Source: Monomorium pharaonis (Eukaryota; Arthropoda; Insecta; Hymenoptera; Formicidae). From it: 64,000 nucleotides of DNA. Every line of letters begins with the position of its first letter. Position 1 is the first letter of the stretch. The stretch is from assembly GCF_013373865.1 (NCBI RefSeq), contig NC_050467.1, positions 37,805,132 to 37,869,131 on the forward strand, in the 5' to 3' direction. Below the pieces are notes generated by a model. The model ran no database searches. It worked only from the letters and a program-made list of their open reading frames with translations, and was not told where the DNA came from. Both the position numbers and the translations under genes were made by a program. This document shows positions 35,335-48,468 of this stretch, in pieces.

Positions 35335-37290
35335 ATGGGGGTCTCGGTGTTCCTGCTGTACGCGGTGACGGTGCTCGGCGTGGCAGCCAGCGACAATTGC
35401 GCCGACAAGTGTTCATGCAAGTGGAAAAGCGGGAAGCGTACGGTGGAGTGCGTGAATCGCGACCTGACCAGCATACCGGATTGGATCGATCAGGAGACCC
35501 AGGTGCTGGACATGAGCGGTAACAACATCGGTCACCTGCCCAACAACATATTTATACACGTGCGGCTAACGAATCTGCAGCGTCTCTACCTGCGCGAGTG
35601 CCGTATCGACCGGATCGACGGCAAGGCACTGGCCGGCCTGACGAATCTCGTCGAGCTCGATCTCAGCAACAATCTGCTGGCCGCGGTGCCGAGCTCGAGC
35701 TTCGCCGACACGCCGTTCTTGCGCGACCTGGTGCTCGCGTACAACCCGCTCAAACGTATTCGCGCGCACACGTTTAAGAACACGCTGAACCTGGTCAAGC
35801 TCGATCTGTCGCACACGCAGCTAGGCGAAATCGAGGCCAAGGGCTTCCGCGGACTGGAGATGCTCGAGAGCCTCAAATTGAGCAACAACGTGCTGTCTAC
35901 TCTGCACTCGGGCACCTTCGATCCGCTCAGCAAGCTCACCAGCATCGAGCTGCACGATAATCCGTGGATCTGCGATTGTCACCTGCGCGAGATGAAGATG
36001 TGGCTGGTGAAGCACAATCTGCCGACTATCGTGGCGCCCGTGTGTCACGGGCCCCAGCAGTTACTCAATCGTGCCTTCACCGACCTCGATATCGACGACT
36101 TCGCCTGCCGGCCGGTCCTGATGATAGCCAGCCGTTACGCCGAGGCCACCATCGGCGAGAACGCGAGTATTGTATGTCGCGTGAGCGCGATACCACCCGC
36201 CAAAATCAAGTGGTATTGGAACGGTAGGCTGTTGGCCAATCACTCGGCCTTCAGTAGCCACCAGAAGATCCTCATCTTCGAGGAGGGCCAATTCAGGAAG
36301 CGGAGCACGCTCGTCCTCACCAACGCGCAGGAGGCGGACTCTAGCGAGTTCTACTGCATCGCCGAGAACCCCGCTGGCTGCGTCGAGGCCAACTTCACCT
36401 TGCACGTGTCCCTCAGGACGGCAGGCATGTCGACATTAGGCTCCGGTCAGATCGCGGGCATATCCGCCGCGTTAGTGGTGCTCATCCTCTTCATCTTGCT
36501 CATCATTCTCGTGCTGTTTATTCGTCTACGTAGAATGCCGTTGAAGGACGTGAAATCGTCGGCGCCGATGGAAGCGGCGTCCAGCGATGGCATTGGCAAC
36601 GGTAGCAGCGGCGGCGGTGGCGTCGGTAGCGGTGGCGGCGGTGGCGGCGGCGGTAGCGGCGGTGGTGACAACAACCCGCCATCCGCGACCTCGACCACTC
36701 GCAGAAAACACGAGGAGATTGAGACGACGTCGTTCGCGCTGGAGTCGAAACCGCCCGCGTCGCTGCATCTGAGCTACGTGCAGAGACCGCACGCGGCCGT
36801 GGTGCAAGCGAGCGAGTATAGCACGATCAGCCGTTACGACGACCCGAGTCAGCCCGCGGTAGCGGCGATGCCGGGCGCCGGGTGTTTCTCGTCGACGACA
36901 TCCCTGATGCCGATCGATAACCCGGATCTCATCAGGGACACCCGGCGCGGCTCTACCGAGGACATCACACCTTACGGCGTCGCCGATTACGGCCGCGTCG
37001 AAGCGCTGGACGACGCCGGCAAGATGCTGTACACCAGCTGCCTGTGGGAGGCGAGGGACAGCTGCGGCAGAACGTCCGCCGTCACGACGAACGTGTACCC
37101 GTCGTCGAAGGAGCAGCTCGCGATGGTCGCACCGGTCGTCGAGCAGTTCCCGCCTGGCGCGAAGCAGATGAGAGTCTGGCAGAAGGGCGTCCCAGTGCTG
37201 CCGCCGGTTTCGGCGCTAAAGCGCGTCCTGGGCTCCACGCGCAGCTCGCCCGACGAGGGTTACCAGGAGGGCACCGGTACCGACGTCTAG
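35335..37290 (+). CDS. Kekkon-family LRR-Ig transmembrane receptor, single exon
   Basis: Type I membrane protein of 651 residues. Kekkon proteins modulate EGF-receptor or BMP signalling and synaptic growth in flies; the exact role of this member is unknown. Seen in order: signal peptide (1-19), LRRNT cysteines C22/C26/C28/C39, about six leucine-rich repeats (54-208), LRRCT with NPWICDC and C213/C215/C237/C258, one Ig domain (265-358) with C281 and C341 and the DSSEFYC core, membrane helix 373-396, then a cytoplasmic tail with an RLRR stop-transfer. The tail carries a glycine/serine run (421-444), tyrosine-containing patches and the C-terminus SPDEGYQEGTGTDV, ending in a class I PDZ-binding motif (T-D-V). 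No introns in the coding region; GC-rich codons, matching its local DNA. Other LRR-Ig families (for example LRRC24-type) are alternatives, but the domain order and tail favour Kekkon. Which Kekkon is not decided. Confidence 0.88.
   Translation: MGVSVFLLYAVTVLGVAASDNCADKCSCKWKSGKRTVECVNRDLTSIPDWIDQETQVLDMSGNNIGHLPNNIFIHVRLTNLQRLYLRECRIDRIDGKALAGLTNLVELDLSNNLLAAVPSSSFADTPFLRDLVLAYNPLKRIRAHTFKNTLNLVKLDLSHTQLGEIEAKGFRGLEMLESLKLSNNVLSTLHSGTFDPLSKLTSIELHDNPWICDCHLREMKMWLVKHNLPTIVAPVCHGPQQLLNRAFTDLDIDDFACRPVLMIASRYAEATIGENASIVCRVSAIPPAKIKWYWNGRLLANHSAFSSHQKILIFEEGQFRKRSTLVLTNAQEADSSEFYCIAENPAGCVEANFTLHVSLRTAGMSTLGSGQIAGISAALVVLILFILLIILVLFIRLRRMPLKDVKSSAPMEAASSDGIGNGSSGGGGVGSGGGGGGGGSGGGDNNPPSATSTTRRKHEEIETTSFALESKPPASLHLSYVQRPHAAVVQASEYSTISRYDDPSQPAVAAMPGAGCFSSTTSLMPIDNPDLIRDTRRGSTEDITPYGVADYGRVEALDDAGKMLYTSCLWEARDSCGRTSAVTTNVYPSSKEQLAMVAPVVEQFPPGAKQMRVWQKGVPVLPPVSALKRVLGSTRSSPDEGYQEGTGTDV
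36607..36666. repeat. GGC/GGT repeat coding a polyglycine linker
   Basis: In-frame glycine-rich repeat inside the cytoplasmic tail of the LRR-Ig receptor. Likely length-variable between alleles. Confidence 0.9.
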
Positions 37291-40074
37291 GTACCGCTAC
37301 TTCATTACTGCGACGCCCGGCACCGTTATCTGGAGCTGCGTAGGCGGCACCAGGAGGACGACACCGACTGCTAAGAGAGGAACGAGGAAGAAGAAACCAA
37401 AAAAAAAAAAAAAAAAGTTGTCCTCGCGAGTGCCGGACGAGCGGTAGTGAACAGGCGTAAAAGAAATGTGTCGGACGAACATCTCGTGTTTTAAGTGTGA
37501 TCGCGTCAGTGCGATGATGACGCGCCATTATGTTGTTGTACTACTGGGGACTACTCTCTTCCCCGCTACGGATGAAAGCGCTACGCTCACGATCGCGTTT
37601 TGTTACAAGTACAGTGTTCAAAGACACGGCATTATACAGTTTACACATCCAACTAGGTATCATTCATGTGTCACCGAGTGCGATAGCACCCTGCATTCGG
37701 AAAGGTATGGTACAATCGCACGGAATATAGACAAGGCGCGAGCAGCTCACCCCCTCCTCTGCCCACCCCCTCAAGACTGCCATAACTTAAAGTACGCGAA
37801 TCGAATCGCTAGGCGTATGCAGAAAGCTTTTGAGAGGTCGACGAACGCGTGGATCGTTACTGCGAGAGACTGACAACATCGTGACCACCGAGGATCGTCT
37901 ACACGTCGCGCGTAAACGTTTCGCTCGATGAGCGAATCAACTGGCTTGCGTGGTCGACCGATGGTGAGGATCATCGCGATTAATATAATCTACTCGAGCC
38001 GCGCGCGACACGGCAAAAACGATGATATTAGGCTTTTTCAAAGAACCACCCCGTGCCCCCGTGCTGGTGCGACTTTCTTCGAGGCGCAGTTCAATGACAC
38101 ACAGTTAGAGATATCTTGTGCGTGGTGAGTGTGTGATGCAACCAGTTGGCAGACGTTCGGTTCTGTTTGCACGTGTGTCACGAGGGTTTGCCTCCAGTGT
38201 TCGATATATCAGCGAATGTTAACTTGTGTAGGATGTTTCGAAAAAAATGGTCAACGTTTGAAGGATGGCGATGTCCGTCGTTGCGAGTGTATCCCTGAAT
38301 AATGTTACTCTCGCGGAAATTTTGTATTTAAAAATACATATACGTCGTAATTGATAATAAGATTTTACGATTAGAACTTTCGAATGCGTGCCGAAATTAT
38401 GCGTATCTTCAAGTTCGCAAAATCTCGTGATAATCGCAATTACAAACTCGAGGAGAGTCCAAATTTTGAATACATATTCATTAAGATTTTATCTTGTGCT
38501 CGCAACGATCGACATTATTATCTTTCAAAATATTGGCCTTTCCTCCGGAAACATTCTGTGTAACGCAGGTGTGTAACCACGATGTCAGAATGAAAGATCA
38601 GTCGATCGCATCAACCGCAAGGCGACGTCTAGCGCACACGGAGTGCATACAGGAAGTGCATACACACACGACGTGCACCAAGTCAGGGACGAGGCAGTGA
38701 TGACGATACGCTATGCCGGCCACATCATTGTCCGGGCGGCGGTCGTGCAGCACAATATCGACGGGTAATACATTTGTATAACGGCTAAACCAAAGTTAGG
38801 TTTGGGTCAGCCGAGAGGCTGAGATCTCCCGGGGTTTAAAAAAAAAGGCGTTAGGTGGTTCCCCTTAAGACGACAAACGGCGAGCACGAAAAAACTGGCA
38901 GTGCACGTTTTTCCGATGACGGGGATGACGCGCGTAGAGTTGCTTAGGAAGCGAGAAACGACGCTTATTAAAAGCTACGCGGTATCTCTCGCAAATTTTT
39001 TCTAGTCAATTCGGTGAAGGAGAGAAAGAAAAAAAGGAAGGAAGAAACAACAAAAAAAGGAGAAATGAGAACGGATTTACGACGGAATTATTTATTCGGC
39101 GGGACGGAAAACTCGCGCTGGCGGCAAAATGGCGCGTTCTCAATTAGTAGAATACGCGAGGTAGCCTCGTTGAGTCAACATCGGGTTATTCCCTCGAAGC
39201 TTCGGTCGACAAACTCTCATGATTACGGACCGACGAGCCTATATTGTTGCTTCGAGTGGCCGGTCCGAGTGGCTCTCGTGTCCGAGACGAAGCCTCGCGA
39301 GAAGGACGATCGAACGAGGGATATGGCGGCCGGATGCTGGCTCTGGATCCATACCCACGACCGCGCGTTCCATGATTCGATCGCAATCGCGGCCTCTTGG
39401 CCGCGGATAGTACCAATTTTTCTCGAGTATCCTATATTAAATTCGCCACGCTTTTAACCGATACAAATTTATCTCTCAATTTCCGATTTCGTTTCCACGA
39501 ATACGGCCTGATTGAATTCCTTATTTTATTTAATATTAAATTTAGCAGATTAATTGCCGATATCGTAATAACAATTTTGCTGTTTATTTTAATATTTATC
39601 AACGTTAAAGGTATGTATATCATATTAAATTCATACAGTAAAAACAGTTACACATACAAACGGTGTCAATCAATAATATTGATGACGTCTGATATTAAAG
39701 CTTAAGGCTTCTTCAACATTAATTGAATGCCATTCGCGAGCACGTGTGTTGTGAATCCAGAGTACAATGCAGATCTCGATCATTGTCTTTTTCTATATAC
39801 AACGAGAGCCACTGGAATCAATTACATAAGACTGTGTGATAAGTCCTTAAATCAATCGCCAGCGAATGTATACAGTATACTATTGCTCAATCACTAAAGC
39901 TGGATTTTGCGATTGATTGGCTGGCTTACGCTTGGCGTTGGCGTCTTACGTAAGCGAGACTCTGTCGACCCACGCATTCGACCGTACTGTCAAGTCGGAT
40001 TACTGTGCTTCTACAGAGGTAATTTTCTATCATGCGTTGAATAATCAGTTCAGAGAAAAACTACCGAATGTGCA

Positions 40075-40076
<2 letters not shown>
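37291..40076. other. 3' flank of the LRR-Ig gene and intergenic DNA
   Basis: Begins with an A-run at 37399-37417, which could be genomic poly(A) and does not prove a transcript end. ORFs up to 147 codons (39014-39457) have no recognisable domain and lie in CpG-rich sequence. No further gene supported. Confidence 0.45.

Positions 40077-40122
<46 letters not shown>
40077..40122. repeat. (TG)n microsatellite
   Basis: About 22 TG units. Confidence 0.95.
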
Positions 40123-40124
<2 letters not shown>

Positions 40125-40652
40125 CGACAAAATTACCAGCAAGTAACGTGCCTCCGAACATAAGCTTATGCTCATAAAATACGTTATAAAATCCTTGCAG
40201 CAATAGAAACTTATACTCTCGTAATCAATTCAATTGAAAGATGCAATACATTATTGCATCTTGCAATTGAAAAATTGATTTTTATGAACTATTCCTTTTT
40301 TGTAAAAGTATGTTAATTTTCACAGCTTATTACGCAACATGTGCTTTCAAATTATCTCTTTTTTCCGGGGAAAAATAAGAAAGTAATTACTTCCGTTAAT
40401 TTATCTGCGATGAAAGAAGCTTACGTTCTTGCGGCAAACGATTATTTAATCAAACGAGCCATTTCCTCAAGCACCCATTTGTCCCGGAGATATTTTTTTA
40501 CCCCTGCAAGAGAGCAAACTAATCCGATCTGACGATAAGGCAAAACGCCAGTCGCGAGTTTTCGTTCGATCGTCATCTAAAGTGTGTCGACGTGCGTTCA
40601 TTTTGTATGCCGTATATAAGCCGTGTACCCGCGTATGCGTGCGTTCATACGC

Positions 40653-40655
<3 letters not shown>

Positions 40656-40742
<87 letters not shown>
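40656..40742. repeat. Long perfect (GT)n microsatellite
   Basis: About 43 uninterrupted GT units, the longest simple repeat in the window. It creates spurious Cys-Val and Thr-His ORFs. Confidence 0.98.
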
Positions 40743-40744
<2 letters not shown>

Positions 40745-43700
40745 ACGTGCGTGTGTGCTAGTGTTTTGCGCGTACGCGTTTTCCATTTCGTAAAAAAAAA
40801 AAAAAAAGCACGCGGCCGAGATAGCATGTGCGCGCGCGATTTTGTATTTTGCGTTTATCACTGATTATTCCATAGCGTATCGCGCGGAACAACCGATTTT
40901 TCTCTGCTCAATGATCTTGAAGCCGACATAGCGGGGAAAAAAAAACAGCGCCCCGGAAATAACGCCCGCGGCCACTCCGGACGGACGATATGTCGCGTGC
41001 GCACGTACACACACAGGACTGAACACACTCGGACTTCTATATTAGTTCTTATATATAGAGAAAAGGGGACGAGTAGGAGATACATACGCGTGACGTGCAA
41101 GCAAATAACGTGGACTACGTGAACCTTAGCGTACGATTGTACTGAATATTTTAAAAGCCAAGCTGCAGGGATTACGGAAACTTCCCTATATCCGTGGGCA
41201 ATTTCTATTTTCCGTTGCTTGTAATTAAAAGTCGTGGTAATTAACCGGTCTTAAGTGACGTGAAAAAAAAAAAAGTTCATAGGGCACACGTAAAGCGTAG
41301 GACGACAGTTGCGTTGCTTTGAAACGACCCCTGTTATACAATTCTTCCCACACAGATGTGAGGTGACGTGTGATACGCGTACGTGTGAAAGAAAACGAGA
41401 TGATTTCCGCTAGCGGAATCCATTTTTAGAATTTCGACGTAACTATCGGAGTCTCGTTCTCTTTCTCTTCGCTAATTTGTTTGTCCGCGAGTTTAATTGC
41501 TATCTTATCCGAGCGAACGAATTACGAATAATCGGTTTTCGTTTCCTCCTTTTTTATATTTTCCCTCGGAAACTTTCGTTTCGTAACAATTTCGATTTGA
41601 GGAAAATGCGCCGGTTACCCAATCCCACCTACCATTCGTAGCCAATCCGCTCGTTAATCTATACGCGAACTGAAAATTCGTCCTCGAAAAAATTTCGTTT
41701 CAAACTTTTCTACGGGCAGCAGTTTCGCTTATATATGTATATGCTCAAAAAAAATCATACGGTATACAGGCTCGCGAATTTTTTCGTTTTGCGAAAGTTG
41801 TTGCGCGTTTATCTCCAAACTCAGAATCGCTCATCAGTTTGAATAGCGTGACTCTTACGTTTCGTAAAATTACAGTGAAACGCGGATCAACGAAAATGTC
41901 ACGTTCTTCTTTCCAATTCTTATCTATTAGTTTAAAATGTGCTCTCGGGCATTCTCGCGTTTACTGGCATGTCGATCGCTCAAAGTAGCCGAGAGTCAAC
42001 TGTTGCGTGCAAAGTGAGCCTTTATATCTGATTTCCACGAGTTTTTTTTTTATATACCTCTCGATCGACGTGGCACACAAGCGAGTGCCGCAACGCCACA
42101 TATCGGTTCAACATACGCAGCACCCTCGTTGTCTATCTGGCGGCTATAGGGCACACGTGAGGTCTAGAACCTCGACAAAACTGAATACTGAACTAACAAG
42201 AATATATCGATCGATCGGAGAAACGCGATATTAATTGCGATTTACTGTCAAAATCAAAGTGCGAATCTTCGAGGTGCAGTCGATCGCGCGACGTCCGCAC
42301 GCTAATTACATAACGAAAGTTACGCAAGGTTGTTTAACAAAAATTTTTATAAAATACTTGGATATATAGAGTAATTTAGCGAGTCAGCTCGCCGGAGAAA
42401 ATTACACGTACACAATACTGCCACGTGGAAATACTAATCGTTTATGAAACTGGAGCACGATGGAGATTACGTTATAAAGAATTAACATGTAACGAAATAC
42501 GTTATACGTTCGTGTTTATACGCTATCATGCGGAGGAATGGCGAATATTCCGGATTCTTTGGTATTTTTGATTAGAAATTCTATTCCGCGCGAGAATCAC
42601 TTTCGACAGTAAGTCCTCGGTGATCGTAGAACTGTGAGTAATCCTCATTGGTTGCTCCCTCGAAAGTTTTGCGCTCTGTCTGAGAATGACTCAATAATAA
42701 AACTTAGCAAGTACACTCAGAATAATGCTGTTTCGCCTCACTCATTGACTTTGGCATTCACTTTCCTGAATTATTAATCTCCGAGTCAGTGCGGAAAAGC
42801 TTCTTATTCTCTCACCTTTGCGAAATAATTGCGCAGTTAATTATTGATACGTGGCGTGCGATATTGCGCGAAACGAGACTTTCGTCGTACACACGAAATA
42901 CCTGTTCTACACAGGCATCACGATTTTATATTTGTTAATGAGAATAACTTACCGAATAATTTATTCAAATTGTGTTCAACATTTTCACGTGCCATTTCGC
43001 ACACGATATCGGACTAACGTTAAAGTTTTATTATGACATTTTCTATAATTTATTATCGATTAATTCAATACTATGATAACAACGGCTTATAATAAATTAA
43101 AATTTAACGCGTTAATGAAATATGAATAAACATTAGTTTATATAAAGCTAGGTTAACTTTTAATATAGAATTAAGCTTTTAGTCCAAGCTTTGACAACGT
43201 AAAACTCGATTAAAATTATTTTATAATCGAAAGCTTCATTTACCTATCAGTATCGTTTAATTCATAAAGAAGGCATTTTAATTTTGAACGTGTGACACAT
43301 TTCTTTTTACAACCGACAGGATGACGCAGCCGTCCTAATTTTTGTAATTGTATCATGGTATGTGTGTTTGCATATTTTTACGGGAAAACATATTTAAAAC
43401 ACTGCCGAGAAAGAAGAAGGGAGGAGGCTACACAAGACGAGCGTAAACAACCCTGTGCACATATTTTCTCACTTCTTAAGGTAATTTCGCTCGCTGGGAG
43501 AAGCTCGTTCTTCGCTCCTAGCGTGAAAATATGCTTTCGCGACCGCGACTTCATAAAATTTACACACACCTCGAATTTTCGTACTTTCGGAACCGTATAG
43601 ACGTATTAACATAATGTTACGCAGCGACGGATTTAGAATATTTTGGTCGCAAGACAAGGTATTCCGAGCCCTTAAAGAAAAAAAAAAGGATATAAAATAA

Positions 43701-44035
43701 ATCAGATGAATTTTATAGCTATATATGTGTATCCTATATCATAAATATTTTTAACTAGAGTTTATAAAATTGTTATAATATTTTAATGTTTCTTATTGAT
43801 GTGGCCGAGACGGGTCGTATAGCTTTATTATCCTAGGCCAAAGTTCGCATCAGTTGTTACGGGTCATTATTATCGGAATATAGACACAACATTCAATGGT
43901 ATTTCCCGTTGTTGTACCGTGACGTAACAAACGAGTACCATCTGTCTTAACAATTGGCAGCAATAAATCGTAGTAACTACCAATCGACCGAGAAGTATTT
44001 TAAATTAAAGCGGTAACAGAACAAGTGCATGTGTG

Positions 44036-44038
44036 AAA

Positions 44039-44080
<42 letters not shown>
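44036..44080. repeat. Compound (GT)n(GA)n microsatellite
   Basis: GT units run directly into about 14 GA units. Confidence 0.93.
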
Positions 44081-44083
<3 letters not shown>

Positions 44084-45016
44084 CGAAAGAAAAGAAATAA
44101 AAGACAAAATGTTAATTTTGCCGGTTTCGTCAAGTTTTGTACATAGACAATAACATACGGCAATTTTCATGGTGGACGAACGAGATAGTGCAAGAAAACC
44201 GATTGTAAATTATTTACGGCACTTGATAATAATGATATTAAGCAGAAATGGACACGATAGATAAAAAAAGAATGATATTTACTCGCAGTGACATACAACC
44301 AGGTGTGAGTGACAAGTGTTTTTTACAACCTCGAAGTACGCGCGATAAAATTAATTATCGTTACACTATAATAGCGCGCCACGTTGTTAATTTTGTATCC
44401 GGTTGAAGTAGAGAGATTAACTTTTAATCCGACATTCTCCCTTTTTTACTTAATTAAAGAAGATATGGACAAACAGAAATTAAAAGCAAAGGATACTGAA
44501 TTTTAATATAAGGACGCATTAGCCTTTTTTAAGAACGCGTAGAACGGCTTGCGTTTTAAAAAGTGCTTTAAATCGCAACCGTCTTAAAATATTTAAATCA
44601 ATTTTAAACACACACACACGTGACTGCCAGATATGTAACCACGGGGTCAAGAGTTTATTTCGTTCGTGATACCCGACGTTATTCTCTTCGATTAGTTAAA
44701 AAAGAGAATTATACAGATATCCGAAAATATGTAATCTATTTATAAATATCCAGTTGTTACATAAATGACGTTCACACGAAGGTGCGATGTATTTTTGGAT
44801 GGAAGTAACCGAATGAATTTCCGATACAAGTACTCAGGTATGAATAGGGTTGCCAGAGATTTTTGAGTAAGCGGTATTACGCCCTAGATTTCAGGAAGAT
44901 AACGATGTTCTATTGAAAATTTAAAAATTTAATTTGACTTTTAAAAAATCATCTAATTACATTTTAAAACGTAAGAAGAAAAGAAAGATCGGAACTGGTA
45001 ATGTATTGAAAATAGT

Positions 45017-45048
45017 AGAGAGAGAGAGAAAGAGAGAGAGAGAGAGTG
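45017..45048. repeat. (GA)n microsatellite
   Basis: GA repeat with one AAAG interruption. Confidence 0.9.
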
Positions 45049-45863
45049 ACATTTATGAAATGAACAAGTCTTGTCTTTACGTAATCTACGTAGTTCCTGT
45101 AATTTTCGAAGGGAAAAATCTGGCAATCCTGAGCACGAGGAAGAGCCCCGAGATACGCATCGGCGTAACGTGTCGACCTCGGCCTTAAATGCTGCACTTT
45201 GTACAATTAGACCGAGTGTTACAAACCGCGTTGCCGCGACTCGTAAACCGGCTATGTGCTCCGTGTTAACGCTAGTAATAACATTAATGAGTAACTATTT
45301 AACGTCCGCTCGAACGGGCGGCTCGAACACGCGAGTCCTGCGAAAAATCCTCGCTACAGGTTGTTGGCTCCGTTAATAACCCGTGCGGTAACACATCCGT
45401 TGTATATGCGTCATCTTTGTTACTGGAAGTAGACATTCGTACGTGTACGTCACAACCTGAGTTTTCTATAGCCTCCTCTCTCGATCAATTTTGCATTTTT
45501 TATCGTAGTTTTAAAGCGCTGAGCGCATATCTACGCTTCTATTGCGGACAATAAATATTTCAGTTTTAAAGATAATAGGACGTCACGGCGTCTACAGGCT
45601 ATTGTTTGAAACAATAGTATCGCGTACATATGCGCTCCGTCCGAAGAGATATCACATACACTTGTACGAGTACGTACCATTCGCGACACATCAGATGTAA
45701 TCTGAAAACCGGATGACAGGAGGAAACGTAAATCCCTCGAAAATCGCGGGGAAATGATGGAGTTGCCAACGTGATTGTTTTACAGAGAGTCTTTAGATTT
45801 GACAAAAAGTATTAATCTCTCTTCGAGCTTGGAATTTTTTATACCTTCCCCACATATCCCCAC

Positions 45864-45905
45864 ATGTTTACATATCTACATGCGTTTACATATCTACATG
45901 TTTAA
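45864..45905. repeat. Short tandem duplication
   Basis: TTTACATATCTACATG occurs twice separated by two bases, with partial copies (TTACATATC) following to about 45930. Confidence 0.8.
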
Positions 45906-46080
45906 CACACTCACATATCGTTACATATCCTTTACACATAAGTAGTTTTTCAAGACATCATAGCTCGAAGCAAACTTTGTTACTGCGAATTAATTCGAAT
46001 TAATCTTAAATTTTTGTCGTCAAAAGGCGAAACCAATGCGTCGTTGGCAACTTCGAAAAGTGAGCAGAGAACGTTATTAC

Positions 46081-46083
46081 GTA

Positions 46084-46117
<34 letters not shown>

Positions 46118-46118
46118 C
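46081..46118. repeat. (TA)n microsatellite
   Basis: About 18 TA units with one slip. Confidence 0.93.
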
Positions 46119-48422
46119 CTGCGTGCGCGCGTGTACATGTGTTTTGTGTGTGCGTTGTATATGCGTATGTAGGTATGTGTGTGCATTTGCCTGTAGATCG
46201 AGTGCTCGCGTGTAAGTTATAAAGGAATCGGACCTAGTTTTACGACCCTTAAGACGTGCCCGCCAAAGAGGGCAACCACTTTTAAAGATGTTAACGATGT
46301 ACAAATGTGTAATTTAGTGTCGCAGAAAGAATCCGTCTAACGGCGCGGTGTATGACGACGAATATGTAAGAAAAATAAACGAGAAAAAAAGTATATAAAA
46401 ATATTTCTTTTATTTTACGAGAGTAACGAGAGGAAAGGGCGCGCGTACGATTGCGACCGTTTAGAGAGCATAGGCGTATCTATATTTCCAAGTTTACGCA
46501 CTTTTTTGAAGGTATACATAATAGAAGCAGAATATACCCGTTCAGGACGGAGACTGTTGGACGAACGAAAGGGAGACGAGAGAAAGAGCGCGCGTGCGAT
46601 ACGCTGTCATAAATCCACATGTACGATAAAATCATGTGCTATAAGGACAGTTGTCGAAATAAAATTTTTTTCGATCGAATTAGTGGTTTTGTTTTTCCCA
46701 TCCCACACAGACAATTTTGTATTTGTAAATGTAAAAAGTGTTGTTTTTTCAAGAAGGTAGAAAATGCAAAATTGATAGAAGCAGAATGCGGCAGGATTTG
46801 AAACAAACAAACGGAGAATGTAATTTAAAAAAAATAAAAATGTATAGATGTAAATCCCGTAGTTTTTGTAAGTGCCGGATTGATGAAAAAAAAAAATAAA
46901 TATTTCAGACTTCATCTGCGTATAACTGTTTAAAACCAGGATGATTATATTTTTATTCAAGTTTAAGAATTACATTACTATTTACTTGACCCATTTGTAC
47001 ATCAAATTAAGCGAATAAAAAAAAATAACAGCTTAATGTGACGCAGTTTGTACAACTGGCTTAAAAATTTTTTAAATAAAATATTAATTTTACCGTTTAA
47101 TAATCTCGTAGAATTTAAACGCATTTGTGAAACTTAATTTAAATGCATCAGATTATATAAACCTAAAATAGCGATTATAAATTATACATATACGTCACGT
47201 ATATTGAAAAGGAAACCTTGACATATTCCGGTATCATAAATATTTGTTGAGGATTTAACATTACAGTCATTTTCATACGCTTATTTTCTACCACGTTAAT
47301 AACCATAAATGTCCACGGATCCACGTGCCCGATATGTCAATACGTCGTTATTTTCATCATTGCGTTTATCCGTTGACGTTAAAAAGAGGCATTGAACGAG
47401 ATGTGGACGAACCATGTGAGATTTCGAGCGACTGTCAAACAAACGCCGGGGAACGAAGAGAGGAGAGATAGATCGAAGACAGGCAGGACGATGGTGCTCT
47501 TGACGTTTGACGAGGAGGAATCCCCTATCCGTCATTATTATAAGCGGCACTTTATCAATAGAAAGAGGGTCATCTCGTGTCAGATCGATTCGCTTGCATT
47601 TGTCAAAGTGAGAAATTATGATGGGTCTCGCATATATACATCATGTAAAAGGATCACGTGAAAATTCAATTGGAAAGTATTCCGCGACGTACCTACGTAT
47701 ATATGCGAGTGGTGTACGAAGGAAGGGAGGGCTATCGTCGAACGGGATGATATGCGCGAGTATAACGAAAGAAAAACCAGCAAAAGTGAGAGAAAAAAAT
47801 TAGCGGATAAAGAAAACGTCACGTTGGACGTCGAATCTAGAGTGAAATTTTGCAATTTTATACCTGATTACATGCATAATTAAAGTCCTGAATCATGGAT
47901 TACGATTATTAAATCAGTTTATGCGCATTTCTCGCGTTCGTATTACCTTCGCGAAAGCGGAACACGTTCGTATTTTATTAATCAATTCCGCAAGCATCTC
48001 TTCTACGACGTATCAAATTATAGATATAATTTGTCGTGGAGCCGAGAGTCGCTCGAATTGTCTAAAATGGATTATTAAGTAAATACTATGGAACTCGCAA
48101 ATTCTATGGTACAAGACCGCGATAGCATTCGCCGGATTTCTGGCCGAAAACGACGCGGCCTGATTGAAACCTGAACGGCCGAATTGCATCCGGCGACACA
48201 CGGGCGTTGCATTCTGAAATTTCATATCCAACAATCGCGTTATAGCAACAATGCCTTGATTGGTATCATTCTATCTGTGCCGTCTGTCCCGCGTTTCTAT
48301 TTGTAACAAAAAATCAATATATCCGCATGATGTTCTCCGTCCTTCCTCCGCCAATCCGTCCCCTCCATTCCCGCGCTCTCCTTTGCTCCCGATCTTCATA
48401 TGGATAGCAGAATTATCTTCGT

Positions 48423-48424
<2 letters not shown>

Positions 48425-48468
<44 letters not shown>
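48425..48468. repeat. (AT)n microsatellite
   Basis: About 21 perfect AT units; it produces Ile-Tyr ORFs on both strands. Confidence 0.95.

Noticed and set aside
34607..35522. Long ORFs before and overlapping the Kekkon-like start
   Set aside because: Arg/Ser/Thr low-complexity shadows of purine and ACG repeats.
40592..40864. Cys-Val and Thr-His rich ORFs on both strands
   Set aside because: They are translations of the GT microsatellite.
45864..45930. CRISPR-like or satellite array
   Set aside because: Only two full copies of a 16-base unit without regular spacers; a simple local duplication in a eukaryotic genome.
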